From Armigeres subalbatus (lineage: Eukaryota > Arthropoda > Insecta > Diptera > Culicidae), in contig NC_085140.1 of NCBI RefSeq assembly GCF_024139115.2, positions 100,142,988 to 100,206,987 of the forward strand: 64,000 nt of DNA, written 5' to 3'. Positions 47,012 through 57,810 of the stretch are shown one piece after another (within the stretch, counting starts at the first letter, position 1; each line of letters starts with the position of its first letter). The position numbers and the translations under genes are program-made. Under the pieces are notes generated by a model. It saw only the letters and a program-made list of their open reading frames with translations, did no database searches and had not been told where the DNA came from.

Positions 47012-47407
47012 TTGGCTCAAAAAACACTTTTTCAATTTTTTTGATGGGCCGCCCGGTTTTATTTGATGCCCTGATGCTCTGGACAAAATTTCAGCCAAAT
47101 CGGTCAACGTTTGGGCGGTGCTAAACTCGTTGGAAGTTTATATGGAAACAGTGAAACAGGAAATGCAGTGATTGAACGGCACAATTTACGATGAAGAACT
47201 ATGATACTCATTCAGTTCTTGTACAATTAAATACATAATGTTATGAGAGGATTAGAGTTTATGAGGCAAAGATATTAGCATTTTACTGGAGTGTTGTATG
47301 AGTGAATTCATTTCTTTTCAAAGGTAAAAGAAGCGAAATTTGCAAACACTAATCTTTTCGCGGTTTTCAGCATAACAATTTGTATTAAATTTTTCAAGAT
47401 CAAGATG
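47012..47407. mobile_element. Foldback MITE family F, copy 2 (partial)
   Basis: It matches family F copy 1 from GGCTCAAAAAACACTTTTTC through the GGGCCGCCC, CCAAATCGGTCAACGTTTGG and GGAAGTTTATATGGAAA blocks into the central region near ATCAAGATGTTGG. The outermost TAGGG end and the whole right arm are missing, so only about half of the hairpin remains. Confidence 0.7.
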
Positions 47408-47902
47408 TTGGCGATACTGGTCACAATCTGTATTGTAACTCCGTGTCGTTGCTCGTTAACGGCATGAAACGGCATGACAGATGTTTCGCTGAACCGATCT
47501 GTCAGTCTACAACAACATCGAGTAAGCTCGATAAACAAGACTGATGTAGTATATTAACATGCGGTTCAAAATGGATAATAATTAAAAATATCGTATTATT
47601 TCTAATAATTTTGCTTAAAACACCTTTTGATCTTATACTAAGTAAGTACACTTGAACTGGAAATTTGTATACATGGATTTTGATTGAATTGTATTAATTA
47701 GGTAGACAAACATAACGTCAACAAAACGAATAATCACACAGCGAATTTCATTGTATAATTGGACTAAATTTGTAAGTAATCTGATTCATTTGACTAAAAC
47801 ACCTCTAAAATAAACTTATAATTGCAGCTTAAAGCAAAACCAAAAGTAAAATAGGAGTTGCTACATAGAAGTCCGAAAACTTCACGTGAAATTCACCTGT
47901 GA
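47408..47902. other. Stretch without a recognised gene
   Basis: AT-rich sequence between two elements; nothing recognised. Confidence 0.4.
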
Positions 47903-47951
47903 CCCAGTCAACCACATATCGTATATGAAAGTATATATTTGATCGCATATA

Positions 47952-50279
47952 GGGGTAACGGCTCAAACCTTGGCCCATTATGCTACGGCTGAGCACATTT
48001 ATCGCTATAAATCTTCATATATTGCATTTCCAACCAGAATTATTCCACCAGCCGGCTTGCTTACATTTGGAATTGATGCCAAATAGCAAAAAACGACGAT
48101 GAATGTCCGCAATATTTCATTTAAACCAGCGAAAGTCTCGAGAGAAATGGACAAAACATCGGCATCCTTGTCCCTATCATGTGGATAATTTTTCAGCCCA
48201 CTTGGGACGAGTGATTGTTGATTTCGAACATACGAAAGATAAAGATGGGTTGCTGTTTATAGTACCAGTCATTTTGCTTGCGTTGAATAAAGGCAGCATG
48301 CAAACAAATAGAGAAAATCAAATCATCTTATTGAGCGTGAATTCTAATTGGTTGCATGTAAAATACTACCACACTGATTGTGAGAGTGCGTTTTAGATTC
48401 CCCCAATAGCACGCTTACCAAGGACATGCTATCGAAAATCCTATTATATGAATCGTTTATTTCCCAAATATTTACCATATTTGCAAGTGAAGAAGTTTAG
48501 AAAAATGAAAACTGTATTAAAAACTCCAATTGCAAAAAGGCTACATGTTCTAGCCCTCATGTTGTGCCTTCAAACAAATTACATACGTTAATTATTGGCT
48601 GCCGCATAATTTTGAGATTTACTGCTAGTTGAAACCAGAGACATTGTTTATAGATAGAGACCCGCGCAGAGTGAAGCCGAAAGTACCAAACGAACCGTCA
48701 AACGCGGTACCAAACGAGCAAAGTAAACAAACATTATCGATCGGTGCTAAATGCGAGATAAGTATTGTAATCAACATTATAGAAAATATGAAAAAGTTTG
48801 AAAAGTTAATTAAATTAAGCTGTTTTTGGAGTTTTTATACCAAGATTACTGCATTTCATCATATTTGTCGTTGCAGTGTGGTGCAATGGTGCTGAACGTG
48901 GCAGGATACATGGTTGGAGCAAACGAAATAACTGCTCATACTGAGAGTCACTTCAAGTTCTTACACATTTTTATGTTGCCAATCGCACAGGATATTTTTG
49001 TCTGCTGGCCGTGAAGCCAGAATTGCTTTTATTCTCTCCGTGTGTCTGTCGATCAGCTGTTGTGAATCCTCTCAAAACTCTCACGTGATTCAACTTCCAG
49101 AGTTGAAAGAATACTTTTTCGGTATCATTTTACAGATCAAAATACTTTTTGCAAGCAATAATAGATCTAAATTATGATGAAGGTATTTGTCAAGTAATTT
49201 TACTTGAAATTATTCACATGAAATGACGTTGAAAGTTTATCTAATGAAACATACGATCCATTGTATCTTTCCATTATTAAGTGAGAAAATGTTTGTAGGA
49301 TTCGTGCGAAAGATAATAAAACCAAAAAATTCATACACTAATTGAATCATTTATTTGCGAAATTATGAAGAAAACGGTGTATCGAACCACGAAAGGTTGA
49401 TGCTTGAATCGTGTTTGGAAGCCGTAAGGTAGGCAATTATTTTTGGTATGTTCTGCGAATGAAAGCGATTATATCGTGATTCGAGCAAAGCATCATGAGG
49501 GCCCATTCACTACATGACGTTTTAGGTTGTGGGAGGGTACTTGTCTAAGCGTTAAGGACTTAATAAATTTTAGAACTCTACCATACATGAAGCGTTACTA
49601 GGGGCTGGGTGTGGGTTGACAATAGTTTAGCGTTATGTAGTTTGCGAAAGAAACTTAACGGTTGAGTGGATTAAACTGTTTTTACAAGAATTCTCAGCAA
49701 CCTAATCGCAAGCATCGGATATTCTATCTGCAGCTTTCGATTATTTTCTCCAGTACGGCTTATTGGTGAGAATGTTTTGATTTTAGAGTTTCACCCATAC
49801 TAACGTAGTGCTACAAATCGAAAGCGCATGCCACCATTTGGCTACGGGTGCCCCCAGTATTGTCCAAAAAAGTTTTGGTTTATTATGTCGCTATACTAAT
49901 GGAAATTGTGAAATAAAAATGATAGCTGACATAGTGTGGTTGTTATCCATTCATCTGATGTGCGAAAGCAGGTATGTTCATTCAGAAAACTCTTTTATTT
50001 GGCAAATGAAAAACTCTAGCACAGCCAGCCTGCAAAATTCAACGCAACATGGCTGCTAAAAAACCAAGTCAAAGTGATTTTTCACGCAAGATAATTGCTT
50101 TTAATCGTTTAAGAAGTGTATAAATCTAGAGTTATGAAGCAGATATATGTTTGATACACTTTTCTAAAGAAGCAGTGGTTAATATCTCCCTACAAATCGA
50201 CGTATTATCGCTGAAATATTGATTTATTTGCGTGATGAGCCAATGTTACATCCAGGGCCAACATTACCGCCGGTTACCC
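47952..50279. mobile_element. Family T transposon, copy C (TA-flanked, 2.33 kb)
   Basis: The ends GGGGTAACGGCTCAAACC and CCGCCGGTTACCC, with TA outside (47950-47951, 50280-50281), match copy B. It is collinear with copy B except that about 48627-49045 replaces B's central 29225-29490, and it lacks B's 502-bp MITE, so it shows the empty site at about 49969. It carries the longer version of the shared open frame (48103-48396). Confidence 0.8.
48103..48396 (+). CDS. Small conserved open frame in family T (function unknown)
   Basis: A 97-codon frame (the start shown is TTG or GTG-like rather than a strong ATG) is collinear with 28691-28921 in copy B and nearly identical over the first 65-70 residues (KSREKWTK, NFSAHLGRVIVDFEHTKDKDG). 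In copy B a small indel near the GACAGCTGC/GGCAGCATGC site shifts the end. I recognise no domain. Conservation between the copies may simply reflect their recent common origin, so protein coding is not established. Confidence 0.25.
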   Translation: MSAIFHLNQRKSREKWTKHRHPCPYHVDNFSAHLGRVIVDFEHTKDKDGLLFIVPVILLALNKGSMQTNRENQIILLSVNSNWLHVKYYHTDCESAF

Positions 50280-50281
50280 TA

Positions 50282-51217
50282 TTGCATTTTTATCGCACTC
50301 GTAAATGATTACTTATAAATATAGCCCAAATATGATTACTATCGTATGTAATATCTGCATATGGAACATTTACGATTGTATTAAAAAAATCGTAAAATGA
50401 TATAAACAATATCCGGTTAATCTGATTGAATCTCGAATATCGTATATCCCCCTACGTGTTGTCATAAAAATCGTATACGGATGTGCGTTGTACGTAAATA
50501 GTTTTTACTTCTGCGCGTTGATCAAAGCCCGCTGTATCTCAGCAATAAAATAAATTTCATCTCTACTTACTTCAATGTATCCGATGTGATTTAACTCCAT
50601 TGCATAAATGCTGCTATCTAATCCCGTTCTATAAACCCTGCCAATTTGTGATCCGATTACTGCCAAACATTGAAAAACTAACTAAACTTCAAACAAATGA
50701 AAATAACTCAGTGCTAGTGGTAAACACGGCGAAATGTTGATGTTGACATTTCATCATCTTTTACACAGAAAAAAAATATGAAAAGTAAACAGCGCGCAAA
50801 ACTTGCCATCCGGAAATTTACGCTATTCTTCGCTGAAATGGCCCTCTTCCCAACAAGATTGCTTACAATTTGCATGCAATATAGACGATTCACGTCAAAT
50901 ATTGTATACATTTAGGCTAATAATGACGTTCCATTTATGTGCATGATTTTTCGCGTAAATTTCAGTGGATTTTTCTATCTGTGTATATGTGGGCAGAATC
51001 GTTTGGAATGCTGCGTAATCGATTTATGTATGAACATCATCGGAACAATTACAAACAGTTTCCATACAAGACTCAAGCTACATTTGTACGTACAACAACA
51101 TAGTACTTACTTGAATCGTATAAATGTGATAGATATCGTATACTGCAATATCGTAGTCAACACTAGAGTTTCATCTAGATTATGCTTGTTAAAAAGTTGC
51201 TGCTTTTCAACAGTTAC
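50282..51217. other. Family X body and unassigned sequence
   Basis: Contains ATCGTATACG-type words characteristic of family X and no recognised gene. The short frames at 50714-51224 are not supported. Confidence 0.4.
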
Positions 51218-51278
51218 TGTTTAGCACATCGGTAGAGCATTAGCCTTTAGATCCAAATGTCAAATGTTCGAGGCATGG
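51218..51278 (+). tRNA. tRNA-like module in family X copy 2 (not a functional tRNA call)
   Basis: TTAGCACATCGGTAGAGCAT (A-box-like) and AATGTTCGAGGCA (B-box-like) have tRNA-like spacing and match the module at 43044-43110. The RTE insertion follows about 27 bp later. Confidence 0.5.
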
Positions 51279-51814
51279 TTGTTTACAATTTTTTTTGTGT
51301 TTACTAGATCGTAAAAATTGGGGGCAGCAGGGACTATGTCTAAGGGCTTGACGATCCCTCCCCAGGCCATCTGCGAGTTGTGGCGCCTGCCTAGGATGTG
51401 GTGGGGTTTGACAGTGGGCCCTGTTAAACCTGAGCATGAGCATGAGCATGAGCATGATTGACCGCCCACGGTTGCTACTCCGTTATTGCCAGGTCAGCTG
51501 TAATTACACAGAGAACCAACAGATGAAGTTTGGGACTAACATCATCTTCAATGTGTAAGAACTGGTGACCCAAAAATAAGCAATACCAGCGCCGGCCGTG
51601 TCCGAATGCAGGTCAATTGAGGAATGGGTAGGAGAATGTTGACATGATTCTCGCTTTGATAGAAGCCGACGAGTCATCTGCACTTCCACGAGAAATCACT
51701 GGGATTTTGGATATATGGGGTAGGGGATGTGGCAGGGTTCGTTTTGGTAAACGGTATGCCGTGTATAGCGTGTAGTTTGATCGATAAAAACAAAACTAGT
51801 AATTTTAATTTAAG

Positions 51815-52275
51815 GCCGCACAAAGCAGAACAAAATTTCGGTGACCGGCTGATCGTTCTGCTTACCGCACAAAGCAGAACAAAGTTTCGATGACCGGCCG
51901 ATCGTTCTGCTTCCTGAAGAAAACATGTCTGGACGCGATCTAAACTTTAACTTTTTAATTAATTTACTCACCCGCACTACGCAGAACAAAATTTCTGCTT
52001 AATGAAGAAAACAAGGACGCGATCTACGATCGTTCTACGTCCTACAAAACACGTACAAACCTGCACTGATTGTTTCATATTCTTATTAATGTATCCACTC
52101 GCACACAAGAACCGGACATTTAGATAATCGCACGATCATTTTATGTCCAATACAAAGCACAAAAAACTGATTGTTTCATTTTCTTATAATTTTTCTCACC
52201 AGCACTGCAGAATCGGACATTTCGCTAACCGCGCGGTTGTTCTGCGTCCAACACGAAAAAGCTTGCACTTGCACT
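51815..52275 (-). repeat. Diverged head-monomer array of composite copy 4
   Basis: About four to five degraded monomers with recurring GCAGAACAAAATTTC, GATCGTTCTGC and CCGCAC motifs. Spacing is uneven (about 52 to 120 bp). Confidence 0.6.
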
Positions 52276-52289
52276 TGTATAGAATTCTT

Positions 52290-53280
52290 CAAAAACTAAT
52301 CCTAGATCCAAGAAAAATGCTCAGCACTTAAAGGATATTGACTCACTTGTATGATATTGATAACACTTGTATGAAAAAAAAAAACTATCAAAAATTTGAC
52401 GAGTGGGAGAAAAAACGTCCGAATCGAATCAAAGCACACTTCAAACTCATTTGTCAGTTTTTTTATGTGGAAACTCAAATTTTAGTCAATACACTGCTTC
52501 CTCCTGCGTATATCCTTATGCAATTTATAATGTTCCCCAAAATAAAAGGACAATAATATGAAAACATATATCAATCTAAACTATAGGAGAATAATCATTC
52601 TAATGAATGATAATGATAATGAATTTAGAAAATATAATCTGAACAATAATATTATTAATATTATAACTTTCAAACCATACATATTTAATAATTTACATGA
52701 GTAGTCAGCCATCACCCAGACGTAAAAATTGTTATGCATGCGGTTCCACTCTACAGTACTTGTTGGGCACTCCATTTCGTAACCTGTCTAAGGAAGAGCG
52801 TGTCAAATTCACTGTTTTTCATTTCTTATATTTGAAAGCTGTAAATTGAGAAGTTTGATTTATATAGAAACTTTCCACCATTTCCAACATTCCTGATAAT
52901 ATAAACCATTGTTCAACACCATAAATACCTTCCACTATCGCATTTAAGACAAAAATATCAGAACCGATAGAATAATAGTAATACTATACAATACAAACTT
53001 ATAAGCGACAGTCCAACAATCATTGACCAACTCCGCTCGCAGAGCAAGAAAAATGTACTATTGCTCTTGGTAACCACTGTTACGACAGGGTGACTTTTTT
53101 ATTTTCGAACTGACACCCTCAATTTCCATTCGCGTAAGAGACAGAGTCAAAAAAGAATATGATGAGTTTAATCAATGTAACATGATCAAAGGAATTAATG
53201 AATTGATCATCTTTATTTCAGCGTCATGTAACGAATTATGTAATTAAAATATTGGGGTCGCATAATACTGCAACAATAAA
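52290..53280. other. Unassigned sequence inside composite copy 4
   Basis: Very AT-rich; no gene, monomer or element end was recognised. Confidence 0.4.
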
Positions 53281-53573
53281 GCTATATAATAAAAATGAGT
53301 TGAGACTTCCTTCCTGACGATTTAACTCGCGAACGGGTTGACCGATCTGCAATTTTTTTTCCATAACCGGTTCGTTTTGGGATCCGCAAGGTTTGTATAT
53401 ACAAAAAGTTGGTCAATTTAAAGGAGAATTGTAAAAAACCATTAAATTACAATTTTGGATCATCTGTTGAGGAAAACAAAATAAACGCACGGAAATTGAT
53501 CTAGAGTGCGGTGCTGCAAATAATTCATTTTGACATTTGCAACACCCGGGCAAAGCTGGGTTTCTTTCGCTAG
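53281..53573 (+). mobile_element. Short non-autonomous Helitron
   Basis: The 5' part TATATAATAAAAATGAG, GACTTCCTTCCTGACGATTT and CGAACGGGTTGACCGATCTG leads to a 3' hairpin ACCCGGGCAAAGCTGGGT (53544-53561). A CTAG terminus (53570-53573) follows and is succeeded by T. A hairpin 8-12 bp before CTRR and insertion next to T are the Helitron hallmarks. The expected 5' TC is GC here. There is no terminal inverted repeat or target duplication, as expected, and no Rep/helicase. Confidence 0.75.
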
Positions 53574-53669
53574 TATGTTATAAATAGATAATATGTAGGT
53601 ATTATTCTACATGTTATAAATACACTTTTCTCACACTTGCGACCATTTATTATCACGTTGTATCAGCCA

Positions 53670-53712
53670 TGAAATAAAATGAATTTGTTTGGCAGATTCA
53701 TTTTATTTCATC
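53670..53712. repeat. Short perfect hairpin
   Basis: ATGAAATAAAATGAAT is inverted as ATTCATTTTATTTCAT after an 11-bp loop (TTGTTTGGCAG). Confidence 0.8.
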
Positions 53713-55524
53713 ATGCCTTATTTCTATGAAACCATAGTGTTGATTGACAGTGGGCCCTGTTAAACCTCTATAAAAAGCTGCATGCATCCGCAAGTAGGCT
53801 CCGCCAAAGCGACCGTATACCGCTCAAAGCGCACAAGCCCAAGTCTTGGTGTTAGGTGGGACGCTAAACAGCCCTGACACGACGGCCCTCCTACGAGACA
53901 GGAGGTTTGCGCAGGCCCAATAAGCCGCCTTGAAAAACAACTATTACGAACGACATAGAAGATAATACGACTCGATACAATCGGCAACAATCTAGGCGAC
54001 GAACAAAGGATCACGATTGGAAGCTTGATAAACCAAATCGACCACGTTCTAATCGACGGTAAATTCTTCTCCGACATCACGAACGTACGCACTTACCGCA
54101 GTGCGAATATTGAATCCGACCACTACCTACCACTACGGTATACAACACGCGTCGAAGTCGTCCGCCGCGGCTAAACATTGGGCGGCTAAAAGACGGTAGA
54201 CTAGCCCAAGACTACGCGCAGCAGCTGGAAGTGGCACTCCCAACGGAAGAGCAGCTCGGCGCAACGTCTCTTGAAGATGGCTGGAGAGATATTCGATCCG
54301 CCATTGGAAGCACCGCAACCGCTGTACTAGGCACGGTGGCTCCGGATCAGAGAAACGACTGGTATGACAGCGAATGTGAGCAGTTAGTTGAGGAGAAGAA
54401 TGCAGCATGGGCGAGATTGCTGCAACACCGCACGAGGGCGAACGAGGCACGAAACAAACGGGCGCGGAACAGACAAAACTCGATTTTCCGGAGGAAAAAG
54501 CGCCAGCAGGAAGATCGAGACCGTGAAGAGACGGAGGAACTGTACCGCGCTTATAACGCACTAAAGTTCTATGAGAAGCTAAACCGTTCACGTAAGGGCC
54601 ACGTGCCACAGCCCGATATGTGTAAGGACATAAACGGGAAACTTCTTACAAACGAGCGTGAGGTGATCCAAAGGTGGTGGCAGCACTACGAAGAGCACCT
54701 GAATGGCGATATGGCATACAACGGTGGCGGTATGGTAATGAAGGAGCACGCGCGCAGGACATGCGACTTCCGGCTCCGAATATCCAGGAAATCCAGGAGG
54801 AGATCGGCCTGCTGGAAAACAACAAAGCCCCTGGAGTTGGTGAGGCACTGGCTAGAGCGCTGCACTGGGTGATTACCAAGGTTTGGGAGGATGAGGTTCT
54901 GCCACAGGAGTGGATGGAAAGTGTCGTGTGTCCCATCTACAAAAAGGGCGATATGCTGGATTGTAGCAACTACCGCGCAATCACATTGCTGAACGCCGCC
55001 TATAAGGTACTCTCCCAAATTTTATGCCGTCGACTAACACCAATTGCAAGAGAGTTCGTGGGGCAGTACCAGGCGGGATTTATGGGTGAACGCTCTACCA
55101 CAGACCAGGTGTTCGCCATACGTCAGGTATTGCAGAAATGCCGCGAATACAACGTACTCACACATCATCTATTTATCGACTTCAAAGCCGCATATGATAC
55201 AATCGATCGGGACCAGCTATGGCAGCTAATGCACGAAAACGGATTTCCGGATAAACTGATACGGTTAATCAAGGCGACGATGGATCGGGTGATGTGCGTA
55301 GTTCGAGTGTCAGGGGCATTCTCGAGTCCCGTCGAAACGCGTAGAGGGTTACGGCAAGGTGATGGTCTTTCGTGCCTGCTATTCAACATCGCTTTGGAGG
55401 GAGTAATTCGAAGGGCAGGGATTGACACGGGTGGTACGATTTTCACGAAGTCCGTCCAGTAATTTGGTTTCGCCGACGACAATGATATCATGGCACGTAA
55501 CTTTGAGAGGATGAAGGAAGCCTA

Positions 55525-55829
55525 CACTGAGGAAAATGGACGTATGGTTTTCAATCAAACGCCTTATGAAAATTTGCCACAAGGAATCGGTATGAATTTC
55601 AATATGTTGCCTTATGAATGATGATTTTCATTTGAAAAAAAGTAAAGTGCGGCAGACTGGGTTCGAACCATGGGCGTCGGGGTCGGGAGGCCGGTATATA
55701 GACCACACGCCCATCGACGCTTGATTACTCGGGAAGGTAACTGCGTATAAAAAGCACTATTAGTGGAATAATCAGTCGAAGATTCATAAGGCGCCAGTTA
55801 TGAATTTCGATAGTCCAGTTCGCTGAGTG
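55525..55829. mobile_element. 305-bp MITE inside the RTE RT domain (empty site visible in copy 1)
   Basis: The ends CACTGAGGAAAATGGAC and CACTCAGCGAACTGGAC (reverse complement of the right end) are flanked by TA (55523-55524, 55830-55831). RTE copy 1 reads GAAGCCTACATCAGACTGAA at 22509, exactly this locus without the insert, so the boundary and TA duplication are certain. It contains a tRNA-like segment on the minus strand. Confidence 0.9.
55648..55720 (-). tRNA. tRNA-like segment inside the 305-bp MITE (not a functional tRNA call)
   Basis: On the minus strand, GCGTCGATGGGCGTGTGGTC (acceptor/D-arm-like), a GGCCTCCCGACCCC anticodon-arm-like stretch and CATGGTTCGAACCCAGTC (a canonical B box GGTTCGAACCC) are in tRNA order. 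The acceptor ends do not pair well (GCGTCGA against CTGCCGCAC). It is either a decayed tRNA gene captured by a MITE or a tRNA-derived promoter. Confidence 0.5.
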
Positions 55830-56588
55830 TACATCAGACTGAAAAGCGAAGCTAAACGGATTGGACAAGTCATCAACACGTCGAAGACGAAGTACATGAT
55901 AGGAAGAGGCTCAAGAGAGGTCAATGTAAGCCACCCACCACGAGTTTCTATCGGTGATGACGAAATCGAGGTGGTTGAAGAATTCGTGTACTTGGGCTCA
56001 CTGGTGACCGCCGATAACGATACCAGCAGAGAAATTCGGAAGCGCATAGTGGCTGGAAATCGTACATACTTTGGACTCCGTAAGACGCTCCGATCGAATA
56101 ACGCTTTTAAGACCGGTAGTTCTCTACGGACACGAGACCTGGACGATGCTCGTGGAGGACCAACGTGCACTGGGAGTTTTCGAAAGGAAAGTGTTGCGTA
56201 CCATCTATGGTGGGGTGCAGATGGCGGACGGTACATGGAAGAGGCGAATGAACCATGAGTTGCATCAGCTGTTGGGAGAACCATCCATCGTTCACACCGC
56301 GAAAATCGGAAGACTGCGGTGGGCCGGGCACGTAGCCAGAATGTCGGACAGTAATCCGGTGAAAATGGTACTCGACAACGATCTGACGGGAACAAGAAGG
56401 CGAGGTGCACAGCGGGCAAGGTGGATCGATCAGGTGGAGGACGATTTGCGGACCCTCCGCAGACTGCGTGGTTGGCGAAGTGCAGCCATGGACCGAGCTG
56501 AATGGAGAAGACTTTTATGTGCAGCACAGGCCACTCCGGCCTTAGTCTGATAATTAATAATAATAGATCGTAAAAATCCACTTAAGTA

Positions 56589-57533
56589 CACAGAAAAAAA
56601 ATACTGTTTTTCTAAATATGTCCTACTTTACAATTAAAAAGTGATTTATTTACGTAAAAATAAAAGTTGAATTGCGCATCGCAAAAGTCAATTAATTGTT
56701 CTAAAAGTGTTTTTTTTTTCTGAAACGCCAACCGGATTCCAACGGTGGAATGCAGATCCCAAATAATCGGATAGTAAAGCAGGTTCGTTCGATTGAAATA
56801 ACAATTTATTAAGTTTTGTGATTAGAACCAGTAATTCATTTTACAGAATCGATCCCGGCGAAAGAATCGTTTATATCCAGATGGTTTATCGAAGGAAAAA
56901 ACGACCTCTTCGAGCACTAAGCGGTACAAAAAGTGGGCATTTTTCTAAAAGTTTTATATTGCCAACGTGTGGAAGCCGATCAACAGGTGTCTCGGTTCGT
57001 TTGCATAAATTATTAGATATCACTTAAATCTTGATCGTAATAAAAACTGGAATTTGCTCTATAGGTCTAAAAATGCCAGCAAACAGATGGTTTACCGACG
57101 GAAAAGCAGAATAGGGACATTCTATACACACATGGCCATACAGAATAGTGATGATGTAAGTTCAAAATGGAATAAAAATTTAAAAAATATCTCATGAATA
57201 CAAACGAATCTATCATTTAACATTAAATGGAGGAAAAATCCCGCGGGAGGGGGTGGGTTAGCAGGTTTCGGCCAATTTTCGATTAATAGTAAACTAAAAA
57301 TTACACATACTATTTTTACAGTGCAACTATTTCATTTGACAGTACCACAATTTATTTTTAAAAGTTCGAACTTTTAATTTCAGAGCGGTAAGCTACTTTT
57401 ATATCATGGTTGTTGCGAGAGTGAACGTACTTTAATTTTGAACATTCACAACTCTCTACGAAAAAGAACTAACGCAACTTTTTATTTTTACCAATGGTTT
57501 TTTTTAATTTTAATAGTGTTTTTTCTTTCTGTG
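56589..57533. mobile_element. 945-bp TA-flanked element inside family X copy 2
   Basis: CACAGAAAAAAAATACTG at the left and the inverse of ATAGTGTTTTTTCTTTCTGT at the right form short inverted ends. TA lies outside each (56587-56588, 57534-57535). Family X copy 1 has continuous sequence at the equivalent place. The interior is AT-rich apart from a CGCGGGAGGGGGTGGGTTAG stretch near 57241, and has no recognised gene. Confidence 0.6.
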
Positions 57534-57644
57534 TAGGTATATAGCGATTCAGTGCATTATATACAAGATTGCTTGCTTGTATATGACAACTTACATCAAA
57601 ACTTATACATATCAAAATGTTAGCTGGGGAGCCAACAAGTATCA

Positions 57645-57810
57645 TAGTTCTTCATCGTAAATTGTGCTGTTTTTGAATGTTTCTGCATACATTTTTGCAT
57701 ATAAACTTCCAACGAGCACCGCTCAAACGTTGACCGATTTGGCTGAAATTTTGTCCATCAAAAAATTGAATTTGTTTTTTCCATACTAATTTGAGTCACA
57801 CTAATGGTCA
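57645..57810. mobile_element. Foldback MITE family F, copy 3 (partial right arm)
   Basis: It matches the right arm of family F copy 1 (TTCTGCATACATTTTTGCAT, AAACTTCCAACGAGC, AACGTTGACCGATTTGGCTG, TTTTTTCCATACTAATTTGA). The left arm is missing and the arm has an internal deletion at TTGTCCATCAAAAAATTG. Confidence 0.65.

Larger units (their letters stand above)
51432..53743 (-). mobile_element. Composite SINE-like element, copy 4 (oldest-looking, carrying a Helitron)
   Basis: It is bracketed by a 24-bp direct repeat (51408-51431, 53744-53767, core GACAGTGGGCCCTGTTAAAC) inside the RTE element. On the left end the tail reads GAGCAT repeats followed by GATTGACCGCCCACGGTTGC. The first 340 bp match the 3' body of copy 2 (for example GAACCAACAGATG, ATCTTCAATGTG, TTCGTTTTGGTAAACG). 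Diverged head monomers occupy about 51815-52275 (GCAGAACAAAATTTCGGTGA, CGATCGTTCTGC). Unlike copies 1-3, its 5' end is not at a monomer, so more inserted sequence probably lies in 52290-53280. Confidence 0.65.
54000..56550 (+). pseudogene. RTE copy 2 endonuclease tail and reverse transcriptase (ORF2, broken)
   Basis: Reading begins in the C-terminal part of the APE-type endonuclease (NQIDHVLIDG near 54032, NIESDHYL near 54108, the characteristic SDH). It continues through an Arg/Glu-rich linker (54231-54740) and the RT core (FIDFKAAYD near 55173, RRGLRQGDGLS near 55340, FADD at 55469-55480). It ends in the RTE C-terminus (WAGHVARM near 56322, DRAEWRRLL near 56490, stop near 56548). Breaks: loss of the N-terminal endonuclease, a frameshift near 54740-54870, a stop at 55460-55462 just before FADD, the MITE at 55525-55829, and a deletion near 56090. 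It is closely related to copy 1 and shares long collinear identity. Confidence 0.85.
51319..56563 (+). mobile_element. RTE-clade non-LTR retrotransposon, copy 2 (with two nested insertions)
   Basis: It is bracketed by an exact 14-bp direct repeat TAGATCGTAAAAAT (51305-51318, 56564-56577) and ends in a TAATTAATAATAA tail, as expected for target-primed reverse transcription by an RTE-type element. Element-derived sequence is 51319-51431, 53768-55522 and 55832-56563. The composite element copy 4 (51432-53743) and a 305-bp MITE (55525-55829) account for the rest. It is 5'-truncated, with only the C-terminal part of the endonuclease present. Confidence 0.85.
47903..57628 (+). mobile_element. Family X element, copy 2, expanded by nested insertions
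   Basis: It starts CCCAGTCAACCACATATCG and ends AATGTTAGCTGGG, like copy 1. The original element segments are about 47903-47951, 50280-51318, 56578-56588 and 57534-57628. The rest is inserted DNA: family T copy C (47952-50279), RTE copy 2 (51319-56563) and a MITE (56589-57533). Copy 1's TACGTATATAGC...GTGCATTATATAC stretch is recovered across the last MITE site, which supports the reading. The original segments total about 1.2 kb, longer than copy 1, so an internal length difference remains unexplained. Confidence 0.6.

Noticed and set aside
53760..54609. Minus-strand open frames opposite the RTE element
   Set aside because: They are shadows of the plus-strand ORF2, whose endonuclease and linker motifs are clear.
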